From Hypoxylon rubiginosum (lineage: Eukaryota; Ascomycota; Sordariomycetes; Xylariales; Hypoxylaceae), in contig CADCXA010000030.1 of assembly GCA_902806565.1 (NCBI GenBank), forward strand, positions 1 through 64,000: DNA of 64,000 bases. The letters run 5' to 3'. A model generated the notes under the pieces. That model saw only the letters and a list, made by a program, of their open reading frames with translations. It did no database searches and was not told the origin of the DNA. Position numbers and translations under genes: made by a program. The stretch's first letter is position 1; each line of letters starts with the position of its first letter. Of the stretch, positions 1 through 14,420 are shown in pieces.

Positions 1-3000
1 CCTTAAATAATATAATAATAATATTAATTTAAATAAATTTATTATTTAAATTTAAACTTTTTTAAAGTTTTATAAAACATTTATTTATAATAAAAAATAA
101 AAAATTTTAATAATTTAAAATTTTTTAATTAAAAATGTTTTTAAATAATTTAAGTTTATTTTTTATAACTTTTTAAATTTTTATTTAAAAACTAAAATCT
201 AATTATTTAAATAATTTTTAAAAACTTTAATATTTTTATTAATAAATTTTATTAAATTTATAATAATTTTAATAAAAAATAAATAATAAAATTTAAAAAA
301 TAAATAGCTTAAATTAATATTTTTAAAGATAAATAATTTATTTTTTTATATAAAAAGTTTAAATAATAAATTAAAAATATAATTTATTATTTTAACTAAC
401 TTAAAAAGTTTAAAAGTTATTATAAAAAAATTATTAAAATTAATAATTAATAGTTTTAATATAAAATAAAATAAAAAGATTTAAAGTTTTATTTTAAAAA
501 ATTAAAAAACCTAAAAATTAATAATAAATTTTTTATATAATTATTAAATCTTATTTTAAATTTATAAATATTAATAAAATTTAAAAAAAAAAAAACCTAA
601 AAAATAAAAAGGATATTAAAAATACTAAATATTTTAATTATAAAAAAAAAATATTATAAAAACTAATATTAAATTATAAAAAAATAATTTTATATTCTTA
701 AATTTAAACTTAAAAGAATTATAGTTATTAAAATTAAAACTTTTAATATAATTATAATAAAAGTTATTTTAAAAGAAATATTTAAAAAGAATATATTATA
801 AAATATTAATTTATTTATATTAATAATTTTTATTATATTTATAAAAAAAAGATTTATTATTAAATATATTTTAAAATAAAATAATAAAAATAATAACTTT
901 AAAAATTATTAATATTATTAAAATAACATTTTTTATATAATATAACTTTTATAAAAATCCGTGTAATATTTAAATTAATATATATCGGATTTTTATATTA
1001 ATAAATTTTTATATAATTTATATATAAATTTATTAGCGTAATAATATATAATTCGTAATTATAAAATTAAGTTTTTTACTAATTTTTTATATTCGTAAAA
1101 TAATAACTTTATAAAATTAAAAATAAATTATATATATTTAAATTAATTAAATAAAATAAAAAATAATAAAAATTTTAATATAAATTATACTTCGGTCCGA
1201 TAAATTCTTTTAATTAAATTAAGTTTTAAATACTAAGTATTTAGAATTTAAAATTAATATTTAAAGTTATTACGTAACATTTATTAGCTATATTTTTATT
1301 TAAAATATTATTTTTTATATTTAAATATCTTTTTAATTAAAATATATATTAAAATAAAACCTATATTATTTAAAAGCTTTTAATTAAACGAAACTCTTAA
1401 ATTTAATTACATTATTTAAAAATTATAAATAATTTAAATATAAGAATTAATATAATAAATCTAAAAGTAATAACTTAGAATTTAATTAAAAAATTTATAC
1501 TTAAAATAACCAGTTTATTTATATATTAATAAATTTATAAAATATTTATATAAATAATTATTAATGTGGGGTTTTTAACGCTAAATATATATAAATATAA
1601 ATATTACACGAAAAATTAATAAAAGTTATATTATATAAAAAATATTACTTTATTATTATTATAATAAACTTTAATAGTTTTAATATCTTTAAGTTTATTA
1701 TAAATATTTTAAATTTAATAAAAATTAAAATATTATTATAAAAAAATATATATATTATTTATTAATAGTTTATAATTTATATAATTTTTTAATAATAAAT
1801 AAACATTTTAATAATTAAGAAAAAAAAAGAAAAAAAGAAAAAAATTTTATTAAAAAAATTAATAATATAATAAATTAATTAATTATTAATAAAAAAAAAC
1901 TTTTAATAATATAATATAACGATTTTATAAATAATAAAAATTAAGTTAAGCTTTAAATAAATAAAAAATATTTATAAATTACAACTTAATTTATTATATT
2001 ATATAATTAAAAAATGTTTTTTTTAAATATTTATATTAAAAATAATTAAAAATTATAAAATAACTTAATAAATAAATAAATATATAAAATAAAATAATAA
2101 TTTATATAAAAATAAATAATAATAATTATATAATATTTTAAGAATAACTTATTTATAATAATATTAATTTATTAAAAAAAAATATTAAAAAATATTTAAA
2201 TATTATATAATAAAAATATTTCTTTTTACTTTAGTAATTTTATTAAAACTGCTTTATTTTAAACCATTAAAAAATAATTAAAAAATAAAATATTAAAAAA
2301 TTATATATAAATTATTATAAATAAATAAAAAAGTTATATTAAACTATAAATTAATAAATTAATAATCTAATAAATATATAAAGAATTTAATTTTTAATTA
2401 AATATTTAAAAAATCTAAAATTAAAATTAAGATATTATTATATTAAAAAAGATTAAAATATTAATAATTGTTTAATAAAAATACATAGATTTTTATAAAA
2501 GAATTTATTTTTAAAAAATTATTTAATAATATTTTTATATTTTAAAAAAAATTAATAATATCTTTAAAAGATTTATTAAAATAATTATATTAAATAAATA
2601 TATGAAAATTTTAAGATTTTTAAGATTTAGATTATAAAAAGTTATTTTAAATTTCTTATTTTAAATATTTTTATATTTATTATATATTAAAAAAAATTAA
2701 AAATAAGTTTTAATTTTATTTAAAAATTAATAAATTTATATAATATTAATAAAAAAATATAAAAAGAATTTATATAAAGATATATATAAATTATAATATT
2801 ATTATATTTTATTTACTTTAATTATATAAATATATAACTAAAAAGGTTTAATAAAATAAATATTTTAATATAATTTATAAAATATATATTATATATAAAA
2901 CCATAGTATTATAAAAATTATAAAAATATTTTAAGAAAATAGAAAATATAATAATTTACTTTAAAAAAAAATTAATAAAATTAAAACTAAATAAAACCTT

Positions 3001-6000
3001 AATTATAAAATTAAGGAAAAACTTTTTAAAAATTTTTAAAATATATAAATAATTAATTAAACTTAAATATTAAATTTAAAAATAATTTAAATAATAAAAA
3101 ATAATTTAAATAATTACTTTTTAAATAGTAAATATATTTAAACTTATAAAAAGTTTTATAAATTACCATTAAAAGTAAAAATATAATAATAACCTTAAAA
3201 AGAAAAAATAAAAAATAAAAATAATAATAAACTTAAAATTTAAACTTAATTATATTTATTTTTAATTAATAAATAAATATTTTATATTATATAAAAATAA
3301 AAAAATAGTTTTTTTTATAAAAATTATAAATAAATAACTTTTTAATTATAACGGTAAATTTATATAAAAAAAAACTATAAATCTTAATATATAAATTAAT
3401 AACCACTTAAAAATATTTTCTTTTAATATAATAAAAATAAATAAAAATATTATTTTTAAATTATTTTAATATAAAACTAGTAACTTATATATTAACTAAA
3501 TAATAAAAAAAAAAGAAAAAAATTTTAAAAAATATAAAAAAGTTAAAAATAAATAACTAAATTATTATAAATTATAATAATTATAATATAAATTAAATTA
3601 ATATTAAACTATTAAAAAATATTATATATATTTTTTTTATAAAATAAAAACTTAAATTTAATTAATTATAAAAAAGTTTTAAAAAATTAAAAATAAAATT
3701 TACACTAATATTTTAAAAGAAAAATTTAACACTAATTAATTTATTTAATTATATAATTTATAATTATAAAATTTTAATTAAAAATAAATACAATATTTAC
3801 TTAAAACCTTTTTATTATTTAAAATAATAATAAATAAAAGCTTTTAAATAATAAATAAAAAAGAATTTAAAATAAAATTTTATTAAAAAATGAAAATCTA
3901 ACGTAAAATATTTAATTATAATAAATAAAAAACAACCTTAATAAAACTTAAAAATTAAATAAAAAGAAAATCTTACATATAAAATAATTAATAATTACTA
4001 ATTATTTAATATAATTATAATAAAAAATAAATATTTATTTATTTTATTTAAATATATAAAAAAGTAAGTTAATAATATTTAATAGTTTATTATTTTTAAT
4101 ATAATTAATAAATATTATAAAATATAAATAACTAAAAAAATAAAATAAAAAATAATATTTAAAACTTAATATAAATATTATAAATACTTAATAATATTTT
4201 AAAAACTTATTAATATATTTATAACTTTTTAATATATAATAATAATAATTTTATAAAAATATTTTAATAATTTTATATTTATTTATATTAATAATATATT
4301 AATTTATTTTAAAACTTATAAAAAACATTTAAAATATAAACATTTAATATTAATTAAATTTAAAAAATATAGATTTATTATTAATTTAAAAAGGTATTAA
4401 TAAAAGATATAAAAAATTAATTTCTTAACATTTATTATTAAATTTAAAACCATCTAGATTTAAAAAAATAAAATAAAATAAATACGAAATTAAAAAATAC
4501 TTAAAAATATAAAAAATATATAATTCTTTTATAAATTTATAAATTTTATAAAATTATTAATAAAAAGATTTATTTATATTATAAAACCTATAATAAATAT
4601 TATTAATAAACTTAATGTTTAATAAAATTAAAAAATTAATTATTAATAATTTAATATACTAGTTATTAAATTTAAAAAAGAAAAAAGATTTTATATAAAT
4701 ATTTAAAGTATAATATATAAAAAAACTTTTAAATAATTAAAAAATAATAAAAAATAACATTTAATTATTTATTATTTTTAAACTTTTTAAAAAGTAAAAT
4801 TATATTATTAAATATATAATAAGAAATTATTAATAATTATAAAAACCTTATAATATAAAAAACTTTATATTAATAAAATAAAAAAACTATTAATTATTTT
4901 TTTTAATTATAATAAGCTTAAAATATTAATAATTATTTAAGAATTATTTCCTAGATAATAAAAATAAAAGGAATTTTTTAATAAGTTTAATTTTAAGTTA
5001 TATTATATTAAACAAATAAAAAATATATAAATAAATATATTAAACTATTAAAATAAATATAATATTAAAAAACCTTAAAAGTTTTTTTAAATATTTAAAG
5101 AAACAAAATAAGAAATATTAAAATAAATTTAAATTATAATAAATAACTTTTAAAATAAAAAATTTAAAGAAATTTTAACAAGTAAAAAAAATTAATAGTT
5201 TTTTAATAAAAAAGAAATTTACGTTTATTATAAAAAATAATATATATTTAAAATATTTTTATATAAATTCGTTAAAACATTTTATAAATATTTATTATAT
5301 AAACATTAAAAAATTTATAAAATATATATTAAATTATAATAAAATTATAATTTCTTAAAAATTAAAAACTTAATTTATTAATTAATTGAAAATTATAATA
5401 TATGTTAAAAAATTAAAATTATTAAATATAAATTATATAAATTATTATAACTTATTAAAATATTAAATAAAATATAAAATATAATATTATAGAATTTTAT
5501 TATAAAACTTTTATTATTTATAAACCTAATAATTAAAATTTAATATAATAATATATAAGTTATAATTAATAAATTTATTAAATATAAATACTTTATATTA
5601 TTTAAAAAAAACTTATATAATAAAAAATCTAGTTTTTTTATTCTTAAAATATTATATAATTAAATATAATCTATTAAAATAAATTATTTTAAATAAAAAT
5701 AAACTTTTTATTTTTAAATTTTAAATTAATTTTATAAAAAAATTAAAAGTTAAATAAAAAATATTAATTATAATATACTTTTAAATAAATAAATAAATAA
5801 AATATATAAATTAAATATTAAAAATATATTTATAATTTTATATTAATTATTAATAAAATAACTAAATAAAACTATTATTTATAACTTAGATTATATATAA
5901 TATTTTAATTAATAAAAATATAAATATTATATTATATAAAATAATAAATAAATAAAATATAAATATTACTAAAAAAAAAAATTTATTATTTAAAATATTA

Positions 6001-6714
6001 ATTATAATAAAAATAACTTTTAAAATAAAAATAATAACTTTAAAAATATAATTATTATAAAAAATACTTAAAACAAATTTTTGATTTTTCTAAAAATAAA
6101 TAGTTACTTATTATAATAAAAATAAAAATAAAATTTAATTCTTAAAAAAAAAAAAATTTTTATTTATTATAATAAAAATTTTAAATAATATTAATTATAT
6201 TAAAAATTAAAATAAAACAATTAAAAAAAAAATTAGATTTTAAAAAATTAAAATTATATAAAATTAATAAACCTTTTTTAAAAATAAATTATTAATTAAC
6301 ATTATTTAAAAAAGTATAAATATATTTAATATAATATATTTTTTTATTAAAATTAATATTATTAAATATAAAAATTTATATAAATATAAAAATTAAAAGT
6401 ATTATAAACTATAAAATTAAAATAATTTTAAATATTAAAAAAATTAGAAATTTAATAAAATATTTAATAAAATAAAAAAATTATAAATTTAAAAATAATA
6501 TATAAAAATTTAAAAAGAATTTAATAAATTATAAAAAAGAAATAAAAAATTTTATCGTTAAATTTTATAAAAACTAAATTTATAAAATTATTAAAAATAA
6601 AAATAAAATTTTAATTAAAAAATTTAAATAAGGTTTTTAAAATAACTTAAATATATTTTACTTTAATTTAAATATATTTTATTTTTAATTATTTTTATTT
6701 TTTCTTTTTAAGTT

Positions 6715-9440
6715 TTATTAAATAAATAAAATCTAATTATATAATATATATATATATTAATATAAATTAAATAAATAAAGTTATTTATAATAAAATAAAA
6801 TAAAATAAAAAATAATTACTAATATTATAATTTAATAATTTATAATTTAATTTATAAATTTAAATATAAATATATAACGTAAAGTTTATATAGTTTTATA
6901 ATTATATATAAAACTTAAAGTTTTATATATACCACTTTATATAATAACTTTATTTATATTATTTTATATTAATTATTTTTTTTTTCTTTTTCTTTTTAAT
7001 ATAATATAATTATTATTTAAAGTTTTTATAAATTTTTTATAATTTAATTAATTAAATTAATTTAATACTAATAATTTTTCTTTTTTCTTATTATATATAT
7101 ATTAATTTATTAAAATATTATATATAAAAATATTATATATAAACTATATATAAATTAAATTAATTAAAAATTTAATTTAAAAATTTAAAATTTAAATTAA
7201 AATAAAAATTTTTTATAAATTTTTTATATAGTTTAAATTAATATATAATAAATAAAGATTTATAAACTAGTTTAATAAAAAAGTTTTTATAATTTTTATA
7301 ATAAATTTATCGTATAATTAAAATCGTAATATAATAAATAAAAATTTTAATAATTTAATAAAAAGTTATAAAATTTATTTGTTATTAAATATATTTTATA
7401 GATTTTTTATATAATTAAAATCTTAATTTTATAAATACGGATTTTAATAACTTAATAAAAAATTATAAAAACAATTTATTATTAATTTTATAAATTTATT
7501 ATATAATTAAAATTATAATATATAATAATTAAATCTTTTTTATTATAATTTATATTATTAATATATTTTATAATATTTTAAATACTTTATTTATTTAATT
7601 AAAATTTAATATAAAAAACTTTTTTTATAAAATATAAATATATAATTTTATTTTATAAAAACGTAAGAAACTAATAAATTGTAATTTAAATTATTTATAT
7701 ATAATAAACGTGGTTTTATTAATATATTTTATAATATTTCAAGTATTTTAAAATAATATAATTAATTATTATATTTATTAATATATTTTATAATATCTTA
7801 AAATATTAATAAGTTATTTTTTTTATTAAATATTTAAAAAAAATTATAGTAACAATTAATTAATAAAAGTTTTATTACTTAAATTAAATTTTTTTTTTTA
7901 AATATTTTTTATATAAATATTTAATTAATTTATAACTAGATTTTTATTTAATAGTTTATTAATTAATATTAAATAAACAAAGTTTAATTATATAATATAT
8001 ATATATATTAATATAAATTAAATAAATAAAGTTATTTATAATAAAATAAAATAAAATAAAAAATAAAATAAAAAATAATTACTAATATTATAATTTAATA
8101 GTTTATAATTTAATTTATAAATTTAAATATAAGTATATAATATAAAGTTTATATAATTTTATAATTATATATAAAACTTAAAACCTTATATATATTATTT
8201 TATATAATAATTTTATTTATATTATTTTATATTAATTATATTTTTTTTCTTTTTTTTTTAATATAATATAATTATTATTTAAAAATTTTATAAATTTTTT
8301 ATAATTTAATTAATTAAATTAATTTAATACTAATAATTTTTCTTTTTTTTTATTATATATATATTAATTTATTAAGGTATTATATATAAAAATATTATAT
8401 ATAAGCTATATATAAATTAAGTTAATTAAAAGTTTAATTTAAAGGTTTAAAATTTAAATTAAAATAAAAATACTTTATAGATTTTTTATATAATTTAAAT
8501 TAATATATAGTAAATAAAAATTTATAAATTAGTTTAATAAAAATGTTTTTATAGTTTTTATAATAAATTTATTATATAATTAAAATTATAACGTAATAAA
8601 TAAAGATTTTAATAATTTAATAAAAAATTATAAAATTTATTTATTATTAAATATATTTTATAGATTTTTTATACGGTTAAAATTTTAGTTTTATAAATAA
8701 GGATTTTAATAACTTAATAAAAAACTATAAAAATAATTTATTATTAATTTTATAAATTTATTATATAGTTAAAATTATAATATATAATAATTAAATCCTT
8801 TTTATTATAATTTATATTATTAATATATTTTATAACGTTTTAAACGTTTTATTTATTTAATTAAAATTTAATATAAAAAACTTTTTTTATAAAATATAAA
8901 TATATAATTTTATTTTATAAAAACTTAAGAAATTAATAAATTATACTTTAAATTATTTATATATAATAAACACGGTTTTATTAATATATTTTATAATATT
9001 TTAAATATTTTAAAATAATATAATTAATTATTATATTTATTAATATATTTTATAATATTTTAAGATATTAATAAATTGTTTTTTTTTATTAAATATTTAA
9101 AAAAAATCGTAGTAATAATTAATTAATAAAAGTTTTATTATTTAAATTAAAAAAAAATTTTTAAGTATTTTTTATATAAATATTTAATTAATTTATAATT
9201 AAATTTTTATTTAATAATTTATTAATTAATATTAAATAAATAAAATTTAATTATATAATATATATATATATTAATATAAATTAAATAAATAAAGTTATTT
9301 ATAATAAAATAAAAAAAAATAAAAAATAAAATAAAAAATAATTATTAATATTATAATTTAATAATTTATAACTTAGTTTATAAATTTAAATATAAATATA
9401 TAATATAAAATTTATATTATTTTATATATAAGATAATATA
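6715..9440. repeat. Tandem array of a ~1.25-kb unit (about 2.2 copies), RIP-mutated
   Basis: The same landmark (a run of TA dinucleotides followed by a conserved A/T text) starts at 6734, 7985 and 9248, giving spacings of 1251 and 1263 bases. Copies 1 (about 6715-7965) and 2 (about 7966-9228) align almost end to end. Their differences are overwhelmingly C/T or G/A, with small indels in A and T runs. The third copy stops after about 200 bases where a fold-back begins. The direct head-to-tail order suggests tandem duplication before mutation rather than independent insertions. The unit encodes nothing legible. Confidence 0.8.
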
Positions 9441-9535
9441 AATAAGGTTATTATATAAAATGGCACGTGCGGGGCCCTAGGTTTTATATATAATTACAAG
9501 GCTTAAATTTTACATTATATATTTATAACTTAAAC
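9425..9535 (-). repeat. Inverted partial copy of the 1.25-kb unit with a protected GC island
   Basis: The reverse complement of this segment aligns to about 6850-6960 of copy 1 and 8110-8220 of copy 2. Together with the truncated third forward copy it forms a fold-back (arms around 9395-9420 and 9508-9530). At 9462-9481 it keeps the GC-rich text GGCACGTGCGGGGCCCTAGG. The aligned positions in copies 1 (6914-6934) and 2 (8177-8197) are this text altered only by C-to-T or G-to-A. It is the least mutated stretch seen inside block 1. Confidence 0.75.
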
Positions 9536-10517
9536 TAATTAAAATTAAAAAGTTTTTATTTCTTTTATAACACTAGTTTTTATTTTTATTTTCGTTATTA
9601 TTTTAATTATATAACTTCGTTTTTTTTTTTTTATTATTTTATTTATTAACAGGTTTTTTTTTTATTTTTAATTTATTAAAACTTTATAGATTTTTTTATA
9701 ATTTTTTTAATTTTTTTAAATAAAAAGGTTTATATTATTATTATAATTAAAAAATTTTAAAAATTAATTTATTTATTATAACTTATAATTTAAATAAAAA
9801 ATCTTTTATTTAATATTTTTAAAAAAATAATTAATTATTTATTTTATTTAATTAATTAAAAACGTTTATAAAAATTATTATATTATTATATTAGTATTAA
9901 TATATAAAATATTTATTATATTTTATTAATATAAAAAAAATTATTATATATTTTAAATTAAAATTAAAATAAAAAAAATAAAATATAATATTAATATTAA
10001 TATTTAATTATTTAATATAATTAATAAAAATAATATATTTTTAATAATTTTTTTTATATTTATTTTATATTTATTTTTATAAATTAATATTTTAAAAATT
10101 AAAATTATTTATAAATTATTTTCTTTTATTAATTATATTAAATATATTATTAAAAAAAAAAATATAAAAAAAAATAAAAAGAAAATTAAAAAATTAAAAA
10201 ATTAATAAATTAATAAAAAAATATTTATTTATTATTAAAATAAAAGTTTTAAAAAAAAATTTTAAAATTATAATTTATAATTTATAACTTAAAAAATAAC
10301 TTAAATATAAAACTTAAATAAAAATTATTAAAATTATTAAAAATTAAAAATTATATAATAAAATTATATAATATTTTTAATATTTAAATATTTATATAAA
10401 TAAATAAAATATATAAAAAAAAAAGAAAGATTTTTTATAATTATTTTCTTTAATTATTATTTTAAATATATAAAAAAAAGATTTTAAGTTTTATATATAT
10501 ATTTAAATTATTTTATA

Positions 10518-10779
10518 ATATAATAAAATATAGTTTTAATATTATATAATTAATAAAATATTATAAATAATAATAAATATAAAAAATATATTAAAAATAT
10601 ATTAATTAATATAAATATTTAATTAATATTAAAGTATTATATATAATAAAAATGATATTTAAAAAAAAAAAACCTATTTTAATATAATATTTAAATAAAC
10701 TATATAATAAATTTAAATTATATATAATTTAAAATATTATATAATATTTTAATATTTTAATATTTTAATTTTATTATAA
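10518..10779. repeat. Dispersed AT-rich repeat A, copy 1
   Basis: A stretch of about 260 bases is repeated almost verbatim at 13396-13657, both copies ending in three repeats of the text TAATATTTTAATA. Sequence before and after the two copies differs, so this is a dispersed rather than a tandem repeat. The few differences are mostly C/T or G/A plus length changes in A runs. Identity of the parent element is unknown. Confidence 0.7.
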
Positions 10780-11148
10780 CGTTTTTTTATAATAATAATA
10801 AGTTTTTATTAAATTAAAATTATATAAAATAAATAAATAAATAATTAAATAATTAAATATATAATCGTTAAATTTAAATAAGTTTTAAAAAAAAAATTTT
10901 TAAAACGTATATACCGGCGGTTTTTTCGTAACTTTTTTTTTTATATTTAATATTTATATTTTTTTATATATAACTAACGTTTTAATTAATTTAATATTAT
11001 TTTAAAATTTTGTTTTAAAATTTTAATATTTAAAACTTAATTTAAATTTATAAATTTAAATTTAAATTTAAACTTAAATTTAAAAAAGTAATTATATAAA
11101 ACTTTTTAAATTTTAAAGGTATTTTTTTATATTTTATTTAATATTTAT

Positions 11149-11350
11149 TAGGGTTTTAAATTTATAACTTTATTAAATAAACCTTACATTTAAATTAAAT
11201 AAATTATGGTTTTTAACTATATATTTATTATTATATATAATAAATTTAACTTTTAAATATATATTTAATTAATTATTTTAATTATTTTTATATTCCTAGC
11301 TTTTTACTTTTTATTATATACGTTTTTTTATATATAAATTATAATATTTA
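11149..11350. repeat. Dispersed AT-rich repeat B, copy 1
   Basis: About 200 bases here match 12700-12905 in the same orientation, including a shared run around TTTTTACTTTTTATTATATA. The differences again include many C/T and G/A pairs (for example CCTTACAT versus TTTTATAT). It is a second repeat family inside block 1, of unknown origin. Confidence 0.65.
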
Positions 11351-12699
11351 ATATTTATTATTAAATTTAATTTACTTATTTTATATATAAATAATCACTT
11401 ATTATAACTTATATTATATAAACCACTTTATAAATAAAAAATAAAATTAATGATTTTTTTATAAATTATTACTTATATTATTTATATTATTTTAAAAAAC
11501 TTTAAGTTAATTTACTTCTTTTTATTTTTTTTTTATAATATTTATATTAAATATAATAATTAATTTTATAAATATATTAACTTTTTTATTAAATTTATTA
11601 ATATTTATATTTTATTAATTTATTTAAATAAACGTTAAAATCCTTTATTTTATTTAATAAATTTATGTTTATATAATTAAGAAAAGATTTATTAAAATTA
11701 GTTAAATTATATAAGTTAATATTAAAACTTTTATTATTTTAATTTTTATAAATAAAAAAAAATTAATATTTATAAAAAAGGATTTTAATAAATATAATAA
11801 TTTATATCTTTTTAAATAAAATTAAAATAAAAATAACTTTAATAATATCTTATAAATAATAATAAATTTTATTAATAATAACACTAGTAATTTTAATAAG
11901 TTTAAAAGCTTAGGAATTAAAAAGATTTTAAGAATTAATTAAACCGTTAAATTAATTTTTAAATTTATTATAAAAAACACCTAAAAATCCGCAAATTAAA
12001 AATTTACCAAGCTAATTAAAATATTAATAAGTTTATAATTATTTTTTAATAAAATAATTAAAATATTAACTAATAATAAATTTATAAATAAAATTATAAA
12101 CGCTAATTTATTTTAATTAGATTTATTAGCTAATAAAATTAATAAAAATAAAATATTTATTTTTAAAAAGTTTTATTATTATAATAATATTAATTTATAA
12201 AAAAAAAAATTAATTAAATAAATTAAAAATTTAAATATATATAAAAAAAAGGTTTTAAATAACTTATATAAGTTATTATATAAATTAATTTTAGCTTAAT
12301 AAACTTAATAATTTTCCTTTAAAAAAAAATTAAAGATTAAAATAAATTTAAATATTTATTTAATTATTTTAATAAAAAAATTTAAAATTAAATTATTAAT
12401 AATTTAAAAATAATTTAATATAAATATATATAATTTTAATAATATTTAATTTAATAAACTTATATAATAATATATATATATTTTATTTAAATATATTAAA
12501 ACTATAAGATATATTACTTTATAATAATTTTTAAATTAATTTTATTTTACTATTACTTTTAAATTTAAAGCTTTAATTTTTAAATTAATAAATAAAATTA
12601 TAGTTTTTATTTATCTTATTTTACTTTTTATTAAGTAATAAATTTTATAAGAAAAGTTATTAAAATAAATTTAAATATTATTAAATAAAAAAGAAAATA

Positions 12700-12905
12700 T
12701 TAAGGGTTTAAATTTACAGTTTTATTAAATAAATTTTATATTTAAATTAAATAGGTTATAGTTTTTAATTACGTGTTTATTATTATATATAATAAACTTA
12801 GTTTTTAAATATATATTTAATTGATTATTTTAATTATTTTTATACTTTTAGTTTTTTACTTTTTATTATATACGCTTTTTTATATATAAATTATAATAAT
12901 ATTTT
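12700..12905. repeat. Dispersed AT-rich repeat B, copy 2
   Basis: Second copy of the repeat at 11149-11350. It is followed by a low-complexity stretch (12905-13080) built from many variants of AATATTTTATAATT. Confidence 0.65.
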
Positions 12906-13395
12906 AAATATTTAATATTTTTATAATTAATATTTTAATAATTAAAATTTTATAGGTTTTAATTAATTAATATTTTATAATTAATATTTTAGTTAATATT
13001 TTATTTAATATTTAAATTAATATTTTATTTAATATTTTATAATTAATATTTTATATAATTAAAACTAAGATTTTATAAGTTTTAATTAAAACTAATAAAT
13101 ATTATATATAATTAATAATAATATATATAAATTAATTAATATTATATTAATTTAATTAATAAATATTATAAATAATTTTATTTATAAATATTTAAAAATC
13201 TTTTAATATATAAGTTTTAATATAATAAAAAGGAAAAAATAATAAAAAAAAATAAAAAACTTTAAAATTTTTATATTTAAAAGTTTATAATATTTATTTT
13301 AATTAATATAATATTAAGTTATTATATTAATTAAAATAAATAAAAATAGTTTTTTTAAAATTATAATTATATAAATTTAAATTTAAATTAAATGT

Positions 13396-13657
13396 TAATT
13401 ATAATAAAATATAATTTTAATATTATATAACTAATAAAATATTATAAATAATAATAAATATAAATAATATATTAAAAATATATTAATTAATATAAATATT
13501 TAATTAATATTAAAATATTATATATAATAAAAATAATATTTAAAAAAAAGTTTTATTTTAATATAATATTTAAATAAGTTATATAATAAATTTAAATTAT
13601 ATATAATTTAAAATATTATATAATATTTTAATATTTTAATATTTTAATTTTATTATA
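13396..13657. repeat. Dispersed AT-rich repeat A, copy 2
   Basis: Second copy of the repeat at 10518-10779, same orientation. It is followed by a different AT-rich sequence, which marks the right edge of the shared element. Confidence 0.7.
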
Positions 13658-14143
13658 ATAATAATTATTATTATTTTTAAATTAAAAACCTTATTAATAT
13701 TATAATTTATAATAATTATTAATTTTATTAAATAATTAAAAATAATTTAATTATAATTAAATATATATTATTAATAAAAATAAAAATAAATTAATTAATT
13801 AAAATATTATTAATTTAAAAATAATTAAATTTATTAAATTAATTAAATATTATAAATATTTAATATTTAATTAATAAAAAAACCTAAAAATAATTTAATT
13901 AAAATTTAAAAAAAATATATTAAATATAAATATTTTAATTTTATATTAATAATATTTAAATTTAAACTTTTAATATAAATAATTATAAATTTAAAAATTA
14001 ATTAATAACTAAAAATAAATAAATTTTTATTAAATAAACATATAAAATCAAGATTTTATATATAAAAACAATATAAAAATTACACGCTTTTTAATTAAAA
14101 GATTTAAACCTAATTTAATTAACCTTTAAATTTAACACAACTA

Positions 14144-14420
14144 GGACAGCCGCTACGGCGAGCACGGCGCCGACCGCAGCGCCTCCATGTACGGCATCGC
14201 TCATAACTCGAAGAGCGGCGCCAAGGGCGGCGACCACGCCTATGAGGACAGCTCCGACAACTTCCACGCCGGCTTCGAAGGCTCGAAGGCCGGCGCTGAA
14301 GGCTCCAAAGGTGGCTTTGAAGGCTCGAAGATGGACGGCGAGGGTTCCCGTGGTAGGAAGCAGGAATCCAAGCGCTCTGAGGGCCTCGGAGGAATGCTAG
14401 GCGGCCTCGGGGCCGTGTAA
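14144..14420 (+). pseudogene. 3' fragment of a gene with four 7-residue repeats, cut off by the RIP block
   Basis: GC content rises sharply at 14140, and an open frame runs from the TAG at 14141-14143 to a TAA at 14418. The first ATG (14187) is only 15 codons in, so the reading frame probably once continued into the block to the left. The peptide is Gly/Ser/Lys/Glu-rich, and its middle is four imperfect heptads: GFEGSKA, GAEGSKG, GFEGSKM, DGEGSRG. It ends in a Gly-rich tail, GLGGMLGGLGAV. I do not recognise the family. It is either a very small intact gene starting at 14187 or, more likely, the undamaged 3' end of a larger gene whose 5' part was lost to RIP or insertion. Confidence 0.45.

Larger units (their letters stand above)
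1..14140. repeat. AT-rich RIP-degraded repeat block 1
   Basis: By eye about nine bases in ten are A or T, with stops in every frame and no credible gene. Remaining C and G are sparse and often sit in CT/AG or CC/GG context rather than CA/TG, as expected after RIP, which prefers CpA. Several sub-blocks are repeated within the block (separate entries), so it is an accumulation of decayed repeats, probably transposons, that runs off the left edge. The original element cannot be named from what survives. The change to normal composition is abrupt near 14140. Confidence 0.85.

Noticed and set aside
1..14140. Centromere or mitochondrial insertion as an explanation for AT block 1
   Set aside because: Repeat copies differing by transitions explain the composition directly by RIP; no mitochondrial gene remnant was seen. 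A centromeric location remains possible but is not shown by the sequence.
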